Shown in pieces: positions 44,650 through 52,916 of a DNA stretch of 64,000 nt. Origin of the DNA: Aquirickettsia sp965229725 (lineage in GTDB: Bacteria; Pseudomonadota; Alphaproteobacteria; Rickettsiales; Midichloriaceae). Both the position numbers and the translations under genes were made by a program. Positions within the stretch are counted from its first letter, which is position 1. Each line of letters starts with the position of its first letter. The stretch spans positions 558,001 through 622,000 of the forward strand of contig OZ245923.1 of assembly GCA_965229725.1 (NCBI GenBank). Direction: 5' to 3'. The notes beneath the pieces are model-generated. The model did no database searches. It worked only from the letters and a program-made list of their open reading frames with translations, and had not been told where the DNA came from.

Positions 44650-46257
44650 ATGTTGAAAAATAGTATGATTCCCGACTCATTTGGAAAACATATAGATATG
44701 ATACTTTTTACTCTATTAGATCGCTTCTTAATGCCTAATAAAGATGGTAAATACCTAACAGATTTTTTATCTGGATTAACTGTTGCACTTGCATTAATCC
44801 CGGAAGCTGTGGCTTTTGCTTTAGTTGCTGGGGTGAATCCAACTGTTGGCCTTTACGCAGCGTTCTTTATGTGCTTTATTACTGCTATTTTTGGTGGTAG
44901 ACCAGGCATGATTTCAGGCGCAACTGGATCTATGGCGGTTGTTATGGTATCAATCATGCTGCTTTTCCCAGGAGACCCTGTAACTGGTATTAATTATTTA
45001 TTTGCAACAATAATTTTAACTGGAATTATACAAATTATATTTGGTATGCTAGGTTTCGGTAAATTCATACGAATGATGCCTAAATCTGTTATGGTAGGTT
45101 TTGTAAACGGCTTAGCCATTGTAATTTTCATATCACAATTACAGCAGTTTAAATACATGCCAGAAGGATTTGATCATAAAGTTTGGCTTGAAGGGAAGAG
45201 TTTGTACGTAATGATTGGACTAACATTACTTGCTATGATTATTACGCATTATTTACCAAAGTTTACTAAAGCAGTTCCATCTGCATTATCAGCAATTATT
45301 GTTGTAACTCTTATTACACTGTTTATACCATTTGATGGAGTATATATTTTAAACGTCAGTGATATGATTGGCGGTAGTAAAGATGCAATGCAACATACTT
45401 TTAGCATCCCCTATATTCCATTTAATCTAAATTCCTTCAGCATCATAGCGCCTTATGCTTTTATATTAGCTATTATTGGTATATCTGAATCATTAATGAC
45501 TTTATCATTAATTGATGAACGTACTAAAACTCAAGGATCTGGCAATAAGGAATGCATTGCACAAGGAGTTGGCAACATTGTTTCTGCCCTCTTTAAAAGC
45601 ATGGGAGGATGCGCAATGATTGGTCAAAGCATGATAAATATTAGCTCTGGTGGTAGAGGTCGTTTATCTGGTATCACTGCCGCGATATTTTTGCTATTAC
45701 TTATTTCCTTTGCGATGCCACTCATTAAATTAATTCCACTCGCTGCTCTTGTTGGAGTAATGTTTATGGTTGTCATTGAAACATTTGAATGGGCAAGCTT
45801 TAAATTTATTCGCAAAACTCCAATACATGATGCCTTCATTATTATTGTAGTAACTATCACAACGGTTGCAACAGATTTGGCAATTGCAGTCATTGTAGGT
45901 GTAATTTTAGCATCTTTAGTTTTTGCATGGCAAACTGCGAAAAATATTTATACCGAAAGTTCAATACATAAAAATGGTACAAAAAAATACATTTTACATG
46001 GCCCACTATTTTTTGGTTCAAGCACACGTTTTAAAACTTTATTTACTCCTGAAAAAGATCCACAAGAAATAATTATTAGTTTTAAATATTCCCGTATTGC
46101 TGATCATTCTGCCATTGATGCTATTCAATATATTGCAAATATTTATAGCAGTTTAGGTAAAAATTTACATCTAAAATACTTAACTAATGATTGTCAAAAA
46201 TTGCTTAAAAAAGCTGATAATTTAGTGGAAGTCAATACATTGAACGATACAGATTAA
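44650..46257 (+). CDS. SulP-family anion transporter
   Basis: A membrane transporter of 535 residues in the SulP (SLC26) family, which carries sulfate, bicarbonate or other anions, often with H+ or Na+. About 12 helices include FLSGLTVALALIPEAVAFA (about 39-57), VNPTVGLYAAFF, and GGRPGMISGATGSMAVV (motif near 82-98). SMGGCAMIGQSMIN lies near 318. The C-terminal 80 residues form a short STAS-like domain (IIISFKYSRIADHSAIDAI, a strand then the conserved Asp-His-Ser-Ala). The substrate is unknown; some SulP proteins (BicA) carry bicarbonate, which is of interest next to the broken SbtA-like gene. Alone on its strand. Confidence 0.9.
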   Translation: MLKNSMIPDSFGKHIDMILFTLLDRFLMPNKDGKYLTDFLSGLTVALALIPEAVAFALVAGVNPTVGLYAAFFMCFITAIFGGRPGMISGATGSMAVVMVSIMLLFPGDPVTGINYLFATIILTGIIQIIFGMLGFGKFIRMMPKSVMVGFVNGLAIVIFISQLQQFKYMPEGFDHKVWLEGKSLYVMIGLTLLAMIITHYLPKFTKAVPSALSAIIVVTLITLFIPFDGVYILNVSDMIGGSKDAMQHTFSIPYIPFNLNSFSIIAPYAFILAIIGISESLMTLSLIDERTKTQGSGNKECIAQGVGNIVSALFKSMGGCAMIGQSMINISSGGRGRLSGITAAIFLLLLISFAMPLIKLIPLAALVGVMFMVVIETFEWASFKFIRKTPIHDAFIIIVVTITTVATDLAIAVIVGVILASLVFAWQTAKNIYTESSIHKNGTKKYILHGPLFFGSSTRFKTLFTPEKDPQEIIISFKYSRIADHSAIDAIQYIANIYSSLGKNLHLKYLTNDCQKLLKKADNLVEVNTLNDTD

Positions 46258-46435
46258 GAACTTGTTAAGCTATGATATTGCCATATTGCTTGCCCTATTG
46301 TCGCTATTACATATCTTGACGGTGCCATCATTAGTTATATAAATCTTCTCACTTTTTAATTACATTAACAATGAAGTCAGAAAAAAATTACTTGACGTTT
46401 GAATTTTTAACTATCAGTATGAAGATTAGGAATTT

Positions 46436-46464
46436 TTGACATATCGGATGTTTTTTATTATTTA
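46436..46464 (+). promoter_or_regulatory. Candidate promoter of the coiled-coil gene
   Basis: A perfect TTGACA (46436-46441), 17 bases, then TATTTA (46459-46464), a weak -10. A second TTGACG lies at 46392. The gap 46258-46477 has no gene that I can support. Confidence 0.3.
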
Positions 46465-46483
46465 AACTAAAGGGGTAGTGTTT

Positions 46484-48091
46484 ATGGGATATCATACTGA
46501 CGGAATAGATTATGATGATTTTACAGAGAGATCATGTGAGATATGTCACGTACATGGTAGTGATAGTCAAAAAACAAATCTGAACTCTAACCAATTAAAG
46601 AAACTTCAAAACCGATTAGATGCTTTAGACAGAGAAAAACTTGAATTAATGCGTAATAATGCTTTGTGTAATCAAGAAAAGTTATCCTCATCAACTCTAC
46701 TAGAGAATTGCAAAACAAAATTACAAACTGAATTAGGTCCACTCCAATCTCAGATACTAGCTCTTCAAACCAACATAACTGGAACTACAAGTTTATTAAA
46801 TCTCAAGGTTGAAAAATTAGCACAGTGCGAAGTAGATAAAAGTGACATATCTGCTAAAGCTGGAAGATTGCAAATTGATTTAAACGAATGTAAGGCTCAA
46901 AATGAACAAATTCATCAACTTATAGAATCAATTTCTTCTGAAAAAACAGAGCTAGAAACAAATAATCAAGACCTAAATTACCAACTAACTACTGAAAAAA
47001 CTAAAAATTCTCAATGTCAAAATGCTAAACAAAAGCTAGATCTAGAAGCAAAAGAAGAAAAACAAAAATCCGCAAAATGCCAGGAAAATCTAGAGCAGGC
47101 TAATCAACAAATGGCTGAATTGAAATCTAATTACAATGACTTGAAAAAAGAAGCAGAAACATCCAAAGAAAATTTACAATCATGCCGTAAAAGTGCAGCT
47201 GATGGCTCTATAACCGCAGAAAAAGAAATAGAACGTATACAAACTGAATTAGATGCTTGCTCTCAATTACAAACTAAATGTAACGGAGATTTAGCCAAAG
47301 TTACTTTAGAAAGGGATACCCTCAAAGAAAAAGGAGTAGAGTTAGACATATGTAATGCAAATTTAAGAAATTTAACGCAAGAAAGGGATTATTGTAAAGT
47401 AGAGTTAGAACAATCAAAAAATGATTTCGCAAAAGATTTGGAGCAATTGAGAGGTAAAAATCAACAGCAGGGATCAGAAATTATTACTTTAAAGGAACAA
47501 ATAGGCGGATTAGTAGCTACAAATAAAACACTAACCAACAGTTTTAAGGCTTGTAGTGACAATTTAACTCAATCAATAAATTCAGCAAATCAAAAAGATA
47601 ATAAAATAGATGATCTTGCTGAAGAATTAAAAACCTCAGAACAACAGAATAAAGATTTCAAAGAACAGCTTCAAACTTGCCAGGATGCATTATCAAGTGC
47701 CCAAAAAGCAAAATTAGATGGTTATATTTCATCATGTAATTTAATGCATGAAAGATATCAAAGATATTATGAAGGTGCTACCCAAGAAGATGCTTCTTGG
47801 TGGGAAACTTTAACCGATCTTGTTAAGGATGCGGTTTCATGGTTCCACAATAGATATGACGACACAAAACCAATATGGAAAGAAAGTTCGCTAAAAGCTT
47901 TGCTTTGCTTATGGCAAGAAGAAGGAATTGTACGTTCGGATGCTATGATTAAAGCAAAAACTATGGGTGGTTCAGAGAAAATATATTCATTGGATGACTT
48001 GTGTAATAAAAAACAATTATTAGATACTATTGAAGATGATATTTTAAATCCTTGTGGCATTAACGATGGTTTGTGGGATAGCAGCTTTTGA
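46484..48091 (+). CDS. Long coiled-coil protein with heptad-phased cysteines
   Basis: Not recognised by family. The 535-residue protein has an N-terminal CxxC (Cys18, Cys21). A coiled coil runs from about residue 35 to 415, rich in Glu, Lys, Gln, Asn and Leu. A C-terminal ordered part (about 415-535) has a Trp-rich segment (SWWETLTDL, AVSWFHNRY) and four cysteines. Cysteines in the coil occur repeatedly at multiples of seven: 62-76 (14), 115-136 (21), 136-178 (42), 178-199 (21), 199-234 (35), 259-266 (7), 290-304 (14), 357-399 (42). So many share a heptad position. No signal peptide. AGGGG precedes the ATG by eight bases. An outer-membrane barrel gene follows by 33 bases. Likely exported or secreted; inference. 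Confidence 0.75.
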   Translation: MGYHTDGIDYDDFTERSCEICHVHGSDSQKTNLNSNQLKKLQNRLDALDREKLELMRNNALCNQEKLSSSTLLENCKTKLQTELGPLQSQILALQTNITGTTSLLNLKVEKLAQCEVDKSDISAKAGRLQIDLNECKAQNEQIHQLIESISSEKTELETNNQDLNYQLTTEKTKNSQCQNAKQKLDLEAKEEKQKSAKCQENLEQANQQMAELKSNYNDLKKEAETSKENLQSCRKSAADGSITAEKEIERIQTELDACSQLQTKCNGDLAKVTLERDTLKEKGVELDICNANLRNLTQERDYCKVELEQSKNDFAKDLEQLRGKNQQQGSEIITLKEQIGGLVATNKTLTNSFKACSDNLTQSINSANQKDNKIDDLAEELKTSEQQNKDFKEQLQTCQDALSSAQKAKLDGYISSCNLMHERYQRYYEGATQEDASWWETLTDLVKDAVSWFHNRYDDTKPIWKESSLKALLCLWQEEGIVRSDAMIKAKTMGGSEKIYSLDDLCNKKQLLDTIEDDILNPCGINDGLWDSSF

Positions 48092-48124
48092 TTAATAATA
48101 TTAATATAGTAGGTAAGGTAGTTT

Positions 48125-48808
48125 ATGAGTAATATTTTGAGATTCTCGATGTTAGCATTGGTAATTATATTAACATCAAATAAAAAATCATATGCAGATA
48201 ATAAAAATATTTACCTAAGGGTAGATTTTGGCATTCCATATTATAACAAGTTATCAAATGATTATGATAAAGCAAGATTACACAAAGGGCAATTTTATAA
48301 TATAGGCTTAGGATATAAATTTGAGAATAAAATTAGATCTGATGTTACTTTATCTAGATTGAATAAAGCGAATTTTTCTTATAACTCTTCAAATCAAAAT
48401 TTCGAATCAAAATCATATTTTAATGTGAATAGCACCATAGCCATGGCCAATATATATTATGATCTAGTAAACAAGGATAAGTTCAACATTTATGTCGGAT
48501 CAGGGGTTGGAGTTAGTCAAAATTCTGTGGATAATTACTTATCAGATAAAAAAAGTAAAATGACTGCAGCAGCAGATCCTGAGATCGTAATGTATAATAA
48601 ATCTAATTCAAATTGCTCTTTTGCATATGGTATCTCTATTGGCACTTCTTTTAAACTAACTAATTCTTCACTTATCGACTTAGGCTATAAATATTATGAT
48701 TTGGGGACAATGAAACATGAAAAAATTCCTGATATAAGACAAAGCAAGGATCTCAAATCATCACTTAGAGCTCATACAATAAACTTTGGTCTAAGAGTTT
48801 TTCTATAG
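48125..48808 (+). CDS. Outer-membrane beta-barrel protein
   Basis: A 227-residue protein with a signal peptide (cleavage after SYADN region, about residue 25) and alternating strands to a C-terminal Phe-Leu. NIYYDLVNKDKFNIYVGSGVGV and SSLIDLGYKYYDLGTM correspond closely in layout to the strands of the barrel at 36042-36824, so the two are paralogues of the same surface-antigen/OMP_b-brl type. AAGGTAG precedes the ATG. Being 33 bases after the coiled-coil gene suggests co-expression. Confidence 0.8.
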   Translation: MSNILRFSMLALVIILTSNKKSYADNKNIYLRVDFGIPYYNKLSNDYDKARLHKGQFYNIGLGYKFENKIRSDVTLSRLNKANFSYNSSNQNFESKSYFNVNSTIAMANIYYDLVNKDKFNIYVGSGVGVSQNSVDNYLSDKKSKMTAAADPEIVMYNKSNSNCSFAYGISIGTSFKLTNSSLIDLGYKYYDLGTMKHEKIPDIRQSKDLKSSLRAHTINFGLRVFL

Positions 48809-48922
48809 GTTCTAGATAAGTGTAAAATTCACAATATCCATATGTCGCTTTTGACTATTTGCATATCCAAACTCTTATTTCACTCTAAGTTTTAGATATA
48901 AAAATCTGAGTTACAGATGGAT

Positions 48923-49609
48923 TCACTCCCCTATCATTTCCAGAGAATCTTCAGTGACTTTAAATGATTTTAGCTTATTTAGAAAACTCATTCCAAGCAA
49001 TGATTTATCTAACCCATCATCACTACCCACTGATGCACTAACATTATGTACTATTATATCATTGATTTTTATATAATCTAATTTTATCGATGCAGATAAT
49101 GCTACACCATTCGCAGTGGAAACTTTTTGGCTATAATTTAGCTGGGTTAAATCAATTCCTAATTTTTTAGCATCACTTCTTGTCAACGAAACTGTAGTGG
49201 CACCTGTATCAATTAAAAAATTAATACTTACTCCCTGAATTATGGTATTAACATAATAATGCCCATATTGATTAGCATATACAATAACTTGCTTATCTCC
49301 ACTTACTACATAGTTTCCAGGAATTAAATTGGCATACACCCTATCATAAACTTTTATAACATCGCTTTTATAACTAAACCCCACCAATAAAACTCCAATG
49401 ATTAAAACCCAAGCTCCAGCAGATTTAACTAATTGCTTAAACGGTATTTTAGAGTTAAAAATGCTAACTATTAATGCACTTATCACTATTAAGGAATAAA
49501 CCACGTTCAATAATTTTTCATTTTCAAAAGAAATCGGACCTGTATATTTAGTAAAAGATAATATTAATATAAAAGCAATTATTGCAATTACTATAAATCC
49601 TTTTCTCAT
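48923..49609 (-). CDS. Membrane retropepsin-like aspartic protease (APRc-like)
   Basis: A TIGR02281-type clan AA aspartic protease. From the ATG at 49609 the protein is 228 residues with three N-terminal membrane helices (about 4-20, 36-51, 66-79). A single protease domain follows whose active-site motif is FLIDTGATTVSLT (catalytic Asp134), with a later SLLGMSFLNKL flap/closing motif. One catalytic Asp per chain means it must dimerise, like retroviral proteases. The layout matches APRc of Rickettsia conorii, a reported outer-membrane-associated retropepsin. An in-frame start at 49657 would overlap folB by 38 bases and is rejected. Last gene of lipA-mreC-folB-protease. Confidence 0.9.
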   Translation of the reverse strand: MRKGFIVIAIIAFILILSFTKYTGPISFENEKLLNVVYSLIVISALIVSIFNSKIPFKQLVKSAGAWVLIIGVLLVGFSYKSDVIKVYDRVYANLIPGNYVVSGDKQVIVYANQYGHYYVNTIIQGVSINFLIDTGATTVSLTRSDAKKLGIDLTQLNYSQKVSTANGVALSASIKLDYIKINDIIVHNVSASVGSDDGLDKSLLGMSFLNKLKSFKVTEDSLEMIGE

Positions 49610-49619
49610 AATTTTAATA

Positions 49620-49988
49620 TTATTCTTTATAATTACTAAGTGTAAATCTAACTCCACCTTTTAAATTTTTAATAACTGGAAATTTTTTTACCTCCAATTG
49701 AAAATTGTTAGGTTCTATTATTTTATATAATAAATTGTATAGCTCATTGCAAAGATATTCTATTGTTGAATATACCTTATCACTTGATAACTCTAATTTA
49801 TTGCATATGTTGTGATAGCACAAAGTATCATCAATACTATCAGTCATAGTAGCTTTAGGTGAATTTTTAAAGTCAATTTCAATAGATATTAAGATTTTCT
49901 GTCTTAGTTTTTTTTCCTGCTCACTCACACCAATATAAACACCTAATTCATAATCTATAACACTGAGTTTGCTATTTCTTTTTTGCAC
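49620..49988 (-). CDS. folB: Dihydroneopterin aldolase
   Basis: Folate-pathway enzyme cleaving dihydroneopterin. The 122-residue protein has the FolB core: VIDYELGVYIGVSEQEKKLRQ in two conserved pieces (YELGVYIGVSE, then KLRQKILISIEID). It also has DDTLCYHNICNKL, FSTIEYLCNEL-like VYSTIEYLCNELY with the catalytic Glu/Lys environment, and a final GGVRFTL. It overlaps mreC by 17 bases. folC is at 18-19 kb, so at least the two ends of a folate pathway are present. Confidence 0.88.
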   Translation of the reverse strand: MQKRNSKLSVIDYELGVYIGVSEQEKKLRQKILISIEIDFKNSPKATMTDSIDDTLCYHNICNKLELSSDKVYSTIEYLCNELYNLLYKIIEPNNFQLEVKKFPVIKNLKGGVRFTLSNYKE

Positions 49989-50826
49989 TGGCGAAATTTT
50001 CTTCTAGTTTTAAAACACCAACTAATCTTATTATATTATTACAATCTAAACATGTTTCAACAAAAATTTCATTACCAACTTTTTTTGTCTTTCCAACATA
50101 AACACCATATGGCATATAACCACCTTCCCCTGAGGTAATAACAATTTTCCCATCCTCAATATTTATATCCTGAGATAAATAAGATAGTTTTAGATAATTT
50201 TTTTTATTTATACCACTTGCAACACCATTATATTCCGTTCCTAAAATTGAAACAGGAATTCTTGAATTTTTATCATTAATTAATTGCATTTTTGAGGATT
50301 GATCACTCACATCCATCACCCTTCCAATAAGTCTATTGTGATTTACAATTGCATTACCTTTGCTTACCCCGTTCCTAGAACCAATATTTAATAGATATTG
50401 TTTCTCGAAGCCTTCATAAGATTCAATAACAGCCCTGCCTGTTATCCTTGAAAATTGCAAATTATCCTGAAAATTAACTAAGCGTCTTAAATCATTATTT
50501 TCTGCTTTAATTAATTCCAAAGCTTGAACTTGTTCTTTTAGTTTTTGATTCTCCAAATATATTGTTTTATTAGTTGATATTAGTAGTATATAATTTCTTA
50601 TCTCTGAATAAGAATTTTGCACTAGGAATAACGGATAAGAAATAGCAGAGTATGTTACTGAAGATAAATCACGAAATTTAGTATGTATAAATTTGAATTT
50701 TACCATATCTATCACTAACAATAAAACTGCGAAAAATAATACAATACCTTTAACTCTTTTTTTTAGATTTTTTTTACCCCCAAAAAATAGTTTAAATCTC
50801 TTATTTTTATCCCTATTTTTAACCAT
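49972..50826 (-). CDS. mreC: Cell-shape protein MreC
   Basis: Periplasmic scaffold of the elongasome linking MreB to peptidoglycan synthases. The 284-residue protein has a basic cytoplasmic start (to about residue 25), one membrane helix (about 26-43), a coiled coil (about 85-115) and the beta-domain with GRAVIESYEGFEKQYLLNIG, GVSKGNAIV and SSKMQLINDKNSRIPV. Its presence with dacA and uppS implies that some peptidoglycan is made. The start overlaps the lipA end by eight bases. Confidence 0.94.
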   Translation of the reverse strand: MVKNRDKNKRFKLFFGGKKNLKKRVKGIVLFFAVLLLVIDMVKFKFIHTKFRDLSSVTYSAISYPLFLVQNSYSEIRNYILLISTNKTIYLENQKLKEQVQALELIKAENNDLRRLVNFQDNLQFSRITGRAVIESYEGFEKQYLLNIGSRNGVSKGNAIVNHNRLIGRVMDVSDQSSKMQLINDKNSRIPVSILGTEYNGVASGINKKNYLKLSYLSQDINIEDGKIVITSGEGGYMPYGVYVGKTKKVGNEIFVETCLDCNNIIRLVGVLKLEENFASAKKK

Positions 50827-51751
50827 TAATATTTATACGTTTTAGTTTTACAAAATCCTCCTCCGCATGATAGGAAGATCTGGTTAATGGAGTTGCTGAT
50901 ACCATATGAAAGCCCTTCACTTTTGCCATTTTTTCATAATATTTAAATTCATCTGGCGCAACATACTTTATGACCTTAGCATGATTAGGGGTAGGTTGCA
51001 AATATTGTCCAATTGTTAAAAAATCAACATTAGCTGCTCTTAAGTCATCCATTACTTGAAGAATTTCATCAGTAGTTTCACCTAACCCTACCATCATACC
51101 TGATTTGGTAAATATGGTTTTATCCAGCTTTTTAACATTATCGAGAAGATTTAGGGAATTAAAATACCTTGAACCTGGCCTGATTTTTGGGTAGAGGGAT
51201 GGAACCGTTTCTATATTATGGTTAAACACATCTGGTCTGGCATCAACAATGATTTTAAATGCATCACCTTTCCTCAAAAAATCTGGAGTAAGAACTTCAA
51301 TACTAGTATTGGGACATTTTTTTCTGATTTCTAAAATACATTGTGCAAAATGACTTGCTCCCCCATCTTCTAAATCATCTCTGTCAACAGAGGTTACAAC
51401 AACATGCTTTAAATCTAATTCTAAAACTGACCTTGCAATTTTTTCTGGTTCATGTGGATCAAGTTTGTCAGGCAAACCTGTTTTAATATTACAAAACCTA
51501 CATGCTCTAGTGCAAACACTCCCTAGTATAATAAACGTTGCGTGCTTTTTATTCCAGCATTCACCTATATTTGGACATGCAGCTTCTTCACAAACTGTAT
51601 TTAATGATTTTTCCTTTACAATTTGCTTTGTTTTTTCAAAAATTTTTCCTGTAGGAGCCTTAACTCTAAGCCAATTGGGTTTTTTTAAAGTATTGCTAGG
51701 TTGATTTTGCAGCACTTGACCCTGAGGTGATTTTTCAACTGGTATACTCAT
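50819..51751 (-). CDS. lipA: Lipoyl synthase
   Basis: Radical SAM enzyme inserting two sulfurs into octanoyl groups on E2 proteins. Both clusters are visible: the auxiliary motif CEEAACPNIGECW (Cys-x4-Cys-x5-Cys) and the radical SAM motif CTRACRFCNI (Cys-x3-Cys-x2-Cys). DRDDLEDGGASHF, the SIEVLTPDF strand and GLGETTDEI follow, as does the C-terminal RSSYHAEE with the conserved Ser ligand. Length 310 is normal. First gene of the lipA-mreC-folB-retropepsin run. Confidence 0.97.
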   Translation of the reverse strand: MSIPVEKSPQGQVLQNQPSNTLKKPNWLRVKAPTGKIFEKTKQIVKEKSLNTVCEEAACPNIGECWNKKHATFIILGSVCTRACRFCNIKTGLPDKLDPHEPEKIARSVLELDLKHVVVTSVDRDDLEDGGASHFAQCILEIRKKCPNTSIEVLTPDFLRKGDAFKIIVDARPDVFNHNIETVPSLYPKIRPGSRYFNSLNLLDNVKKLDKTIFTKSGMMVGLGETTDEILQVMDDLRAANVDFLTIGQYLQPTPNHAKVIKYVAPDEFKYYEKMAKVKGFHMVSATPLTRSSYHAEEDFVKLKRINING

Positions 51752-51831
51752 AAATTTTTGCCATATTTAAAATGATATTCTTTGAACTGTATATCAATAT
51801 TCTAGTTACTGAACGGCTTACAGTCATAATA

Positions 51832-51863
51832 TTTACTGACTTTATACATCAAAGTACAGTAAA
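51832..51863. repeat. Stem-loop between lipA and a divergent unknown gene
   Basis: TTTACTG-ACTTT (51832-51843) pairs with AAAGT-A-CAGTAAA (51851-51863) with one bulged base and a seven-base loop. No T-tract follows on either strand, so an operator or leader structure is more likely than a terminator. The whole gap 51752-52048 is just under 300 bases and has nothing else clear. Confidence 0.4.
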
Positions 51864-52048
51864 ATACTAGAAAAACCAATTAGATTTAATATTTATGAAT
51901 TGATTTTTTAATAAACTGTCTGTACCTTACTCTAAATTGTTAAAATATAGATAGATATGCTTACACAAGGCTTATACAAAGCAATGAAGAAAAACCCTCA
52001 AATCATAGAGCACGAGTTTGGAATGATGCTGATCATAGATTGCATGAT

Positions 52049-52834
52049 ATGATAAAAAATGAAGAGCTTATATCTATCGAGGAAATAATAAATCAATGTA
52101 CTGCAATGGGCATCATCACAGCATGGCATATGGCAGCTATAAAAGATAATCCTATTTTTATACTAACTTTGTTTAACTTGCAAAAATATAATTTAAATAC
52201 TTTATACTCTTTAACCCTATATTTTGATAAAACACCCGATATTAATCAAAAAATAATTAAAAACCACTTTAAATCGTTAATATTAAAAGAAACGGCTTTA
52301 TCTATTGATAACTATGAATATCATCATTACGCAGCAGTAATATTGGATACAACTACTCCATCCGTTAACAATTCATTAGAAATTGTTGCTAGAGGATTTA
52401 AAGCCACTGGATTAGAAAAAACTAAGCATATAATGTCAATACTGTTTAAATATTTGGATGCACCTTTATATGCAAAATTATTTAAGGCAGTAATAGAGAA
52501 GGAAGATAATCAATCATTGGCTAATTATGATGGCCAATTATTAAATAAAGCATATGAGCTTTTTTTTGGATGCTGTAGCATCTCAGATGTTAAAAAAGCT
52601 ATAAACAAACCCAATATTAGAGACAATATAATAAAATTTCTCAATAAATTATATGAAGAACCAAAAAATAAGTTTACTGATTTGTTTTACTGGATGAGCG
52701 CCGAAGACTTAGATGATACAATAGATAAAATAACTAAATCTGCAGAATTACAAAAACAATCTACATATTTAGATCTACATTTAGAAATACACGACATACA
52801 TCATGATAGTATAATTGAGCCCACTATTCTATAA
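52049..52834 (+). CDS. Hypothetical helical protein
   Basis: Not recognised. The 261-residue soluble protein is almost entirely helical. The stretch ITAWHMAAIKDNPIFILTLF (about residues 22-41) resembles the first half of an ankyrin repeat, but no clear repeat series follows. No signal peptide. The start is unclear. ATG at 52049 has no ribosome-binding site, TTG at 52040 is an alternative, and the same frame is open and protein-like back to about 51944 without an ATG. A 31-codon frame starting at ATG 51957 overlaps in another frame, so a shift at the A-run (51990-51994) may have separated the original start. Confidence 0.55.
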   Translation: MIKNEELISIEEIINQCTAMGIITAWHMAAIKDNPIFILTLFNLQKYNLNTLYSLTLYFDKTPDINQKIIKNHFKSLILKETALSIDNYEYHHYAAVILDTTTPSVNNSLEIVARGFKATGLEKTKHIMSILFKYLDAPLYAKLFKAVIEKEDNQSLANYDGQLLNKAYELFFGCCSISDVKKAINKPNIRDNIIKFLNKLYEEPKNKFTDLFYWMSAEDLDDTIDKITKSAELQKQSTYLDLHLEIHDIHHDSIIEPTIL

Positions 52835-52916
52835 TATATATCCATCAATACATTATCAAAAGCACTACTTATCATAAATTAATTCAAATATTTAGTCATA
52901 GTAGCACCTTCTATTG

